Under the pieces are notes generated by a model. The model was not told the DNA's origin and did not search any database. It worked only from the letters and a program-made list of their open reading frames with translations. From Sphingomonas sp. (lineage in GTDB: Bacteria > Pseudomonadota > Alphaproteobacteria > Sphingomonadales > Sphingomonadaceae): 57,823 nucleotides of DNA. The translations under genes were made by a program, and so were the position numbers. The stretch is taken from assembly GCF_019746665.1 (NCBI RefSeq), contig NZ_JAIERS010000023.1:1-57823 (forward strand), written 5' to 3'. Shown in pieces: positions 57,780 to 57,823 of the stretch; within the stretch, counting starts at the first letter, position 1, and the number at the start of each line of letters is the position of its first letter.

Positions 57780-57823
57780 TTAGAACCTGAAAAATACGAT
57801 GGGGTTAAACCACAAAAACACCC
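57780..57823 (-). CDS. Possible 3' end of a leftward gene at the right edge
   Basis: On the minus strand a frame enters from the right edge and ends at TAA (57782-57780). The last codons read VFLWFNPIVFFRF, a hydrophobic, aromatic-rich tail that looks like a real protein end. It is too short to identify. A match to HslV was not seen. Confidence 0.35.
   Translation of the reverse strand, partial: VFLWFNPIVFFRF

Overview
The window is GC-rich chromosomal DNA of an alphaproteobacterium, most likely Sphingomonas or a close relative in the Sphingomonadaceae. The grounds are gene content and order (secE-nusG-rplKA, an atpHAGDC operon with no F0 genes, lpoA-like/rsmI/yraN/gshB, grpE-hrcA/rph-rdgB-hemW), dense gene packing with many ATGA or GTGA overlaps, and frequent short palindromic intergenic repeats. 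No rRNA, tRNA, insertion sequence, prophage or CRISPR array was seen. Almost every gene is a recognisable housekeeping or accessory family, and the identification is by family knowledge only, with no database search.

Layout. 1-4413: a small membrane protein, then riboflavin genes ribD, ribE, an unusual ribB and ribH, then a GNAT acetyltransferase. 4567-10625: acyl-CoA dehydrogenase, a fumarylacetoacetase-family hydrolase, a type I haloalkane dehalogenase, an HD-GYP protein and a DAACS transporter. 10701-13829: dnaK-dnaJ. 14011-18811: copper chaperone lipoprotein, S9 peptidase, and an overlapping trio (PH-domain protein, HExxH protein, polytopic membrane protein). 18808-24497: thrC, hrcA-grpE, rph-rdgB-hemW. 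24734-28283: an LpoA-like lipoprotein divergent from rsmI-yraN, then gshB. 28483-32697: ada, a TetR regulator divergent from a secreted cupin, and a chemotaxis receptor. 32937-39218: F1 ATP synthase operon with ohr and a lipoprotein gene between atpG and atpD. 39224-45555: acyltransferase, cpaF, phoD and a GT-C-like membrane protein. 45662-47772: secE, nusG, rplK, rplA and a strong terminator. 47787-50699: serC-serA. 50866-57634: extensin-like lipoprotein, LOG protein, gloA-gloB, two tandem paralogous small exported proteins, an exported alpha/beta hydrolase and hslU.

The best candidate for something undescribed is at ribB (2113-3414). The enzyme carries an N-terminal XRE-type helix-turn-helix domain. 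Just upstream lie two perfect inverted repeats sharing CACAT/ATGTG half-sites, with centres 31 bp apart. Together they suggest a riboflavin enzyme that also binds its own control region. Its C-terminal GTP cyclohydrolase II-like domain has lost the zinc cysteines. Other points worth attention are the three-copy operator-like region between tetR and the cupin gene, a tandem 20-bp duplication in the likely dnaK heat-shock promoter, three consecutive hairpins at the atpH-atpA junction, the four-cysteine tandem paralogs at 53738-54567, and an epsilon subunit of only 83 residues.

Functionally, the window links stress and proteostasis genes (dnaKJ, grpE, hrcA, hslU), glutathione-dependent detoxification (gshB, gloA, gloB), peroxide defence (ohr), energy production (atp), translation (rplKA, rsmI) and serine, threonine and riboflavin biosynthesis. 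Start codons were adjusted where a better ribosome binding site or signal peptide was visible. These choices are stated in each entry.
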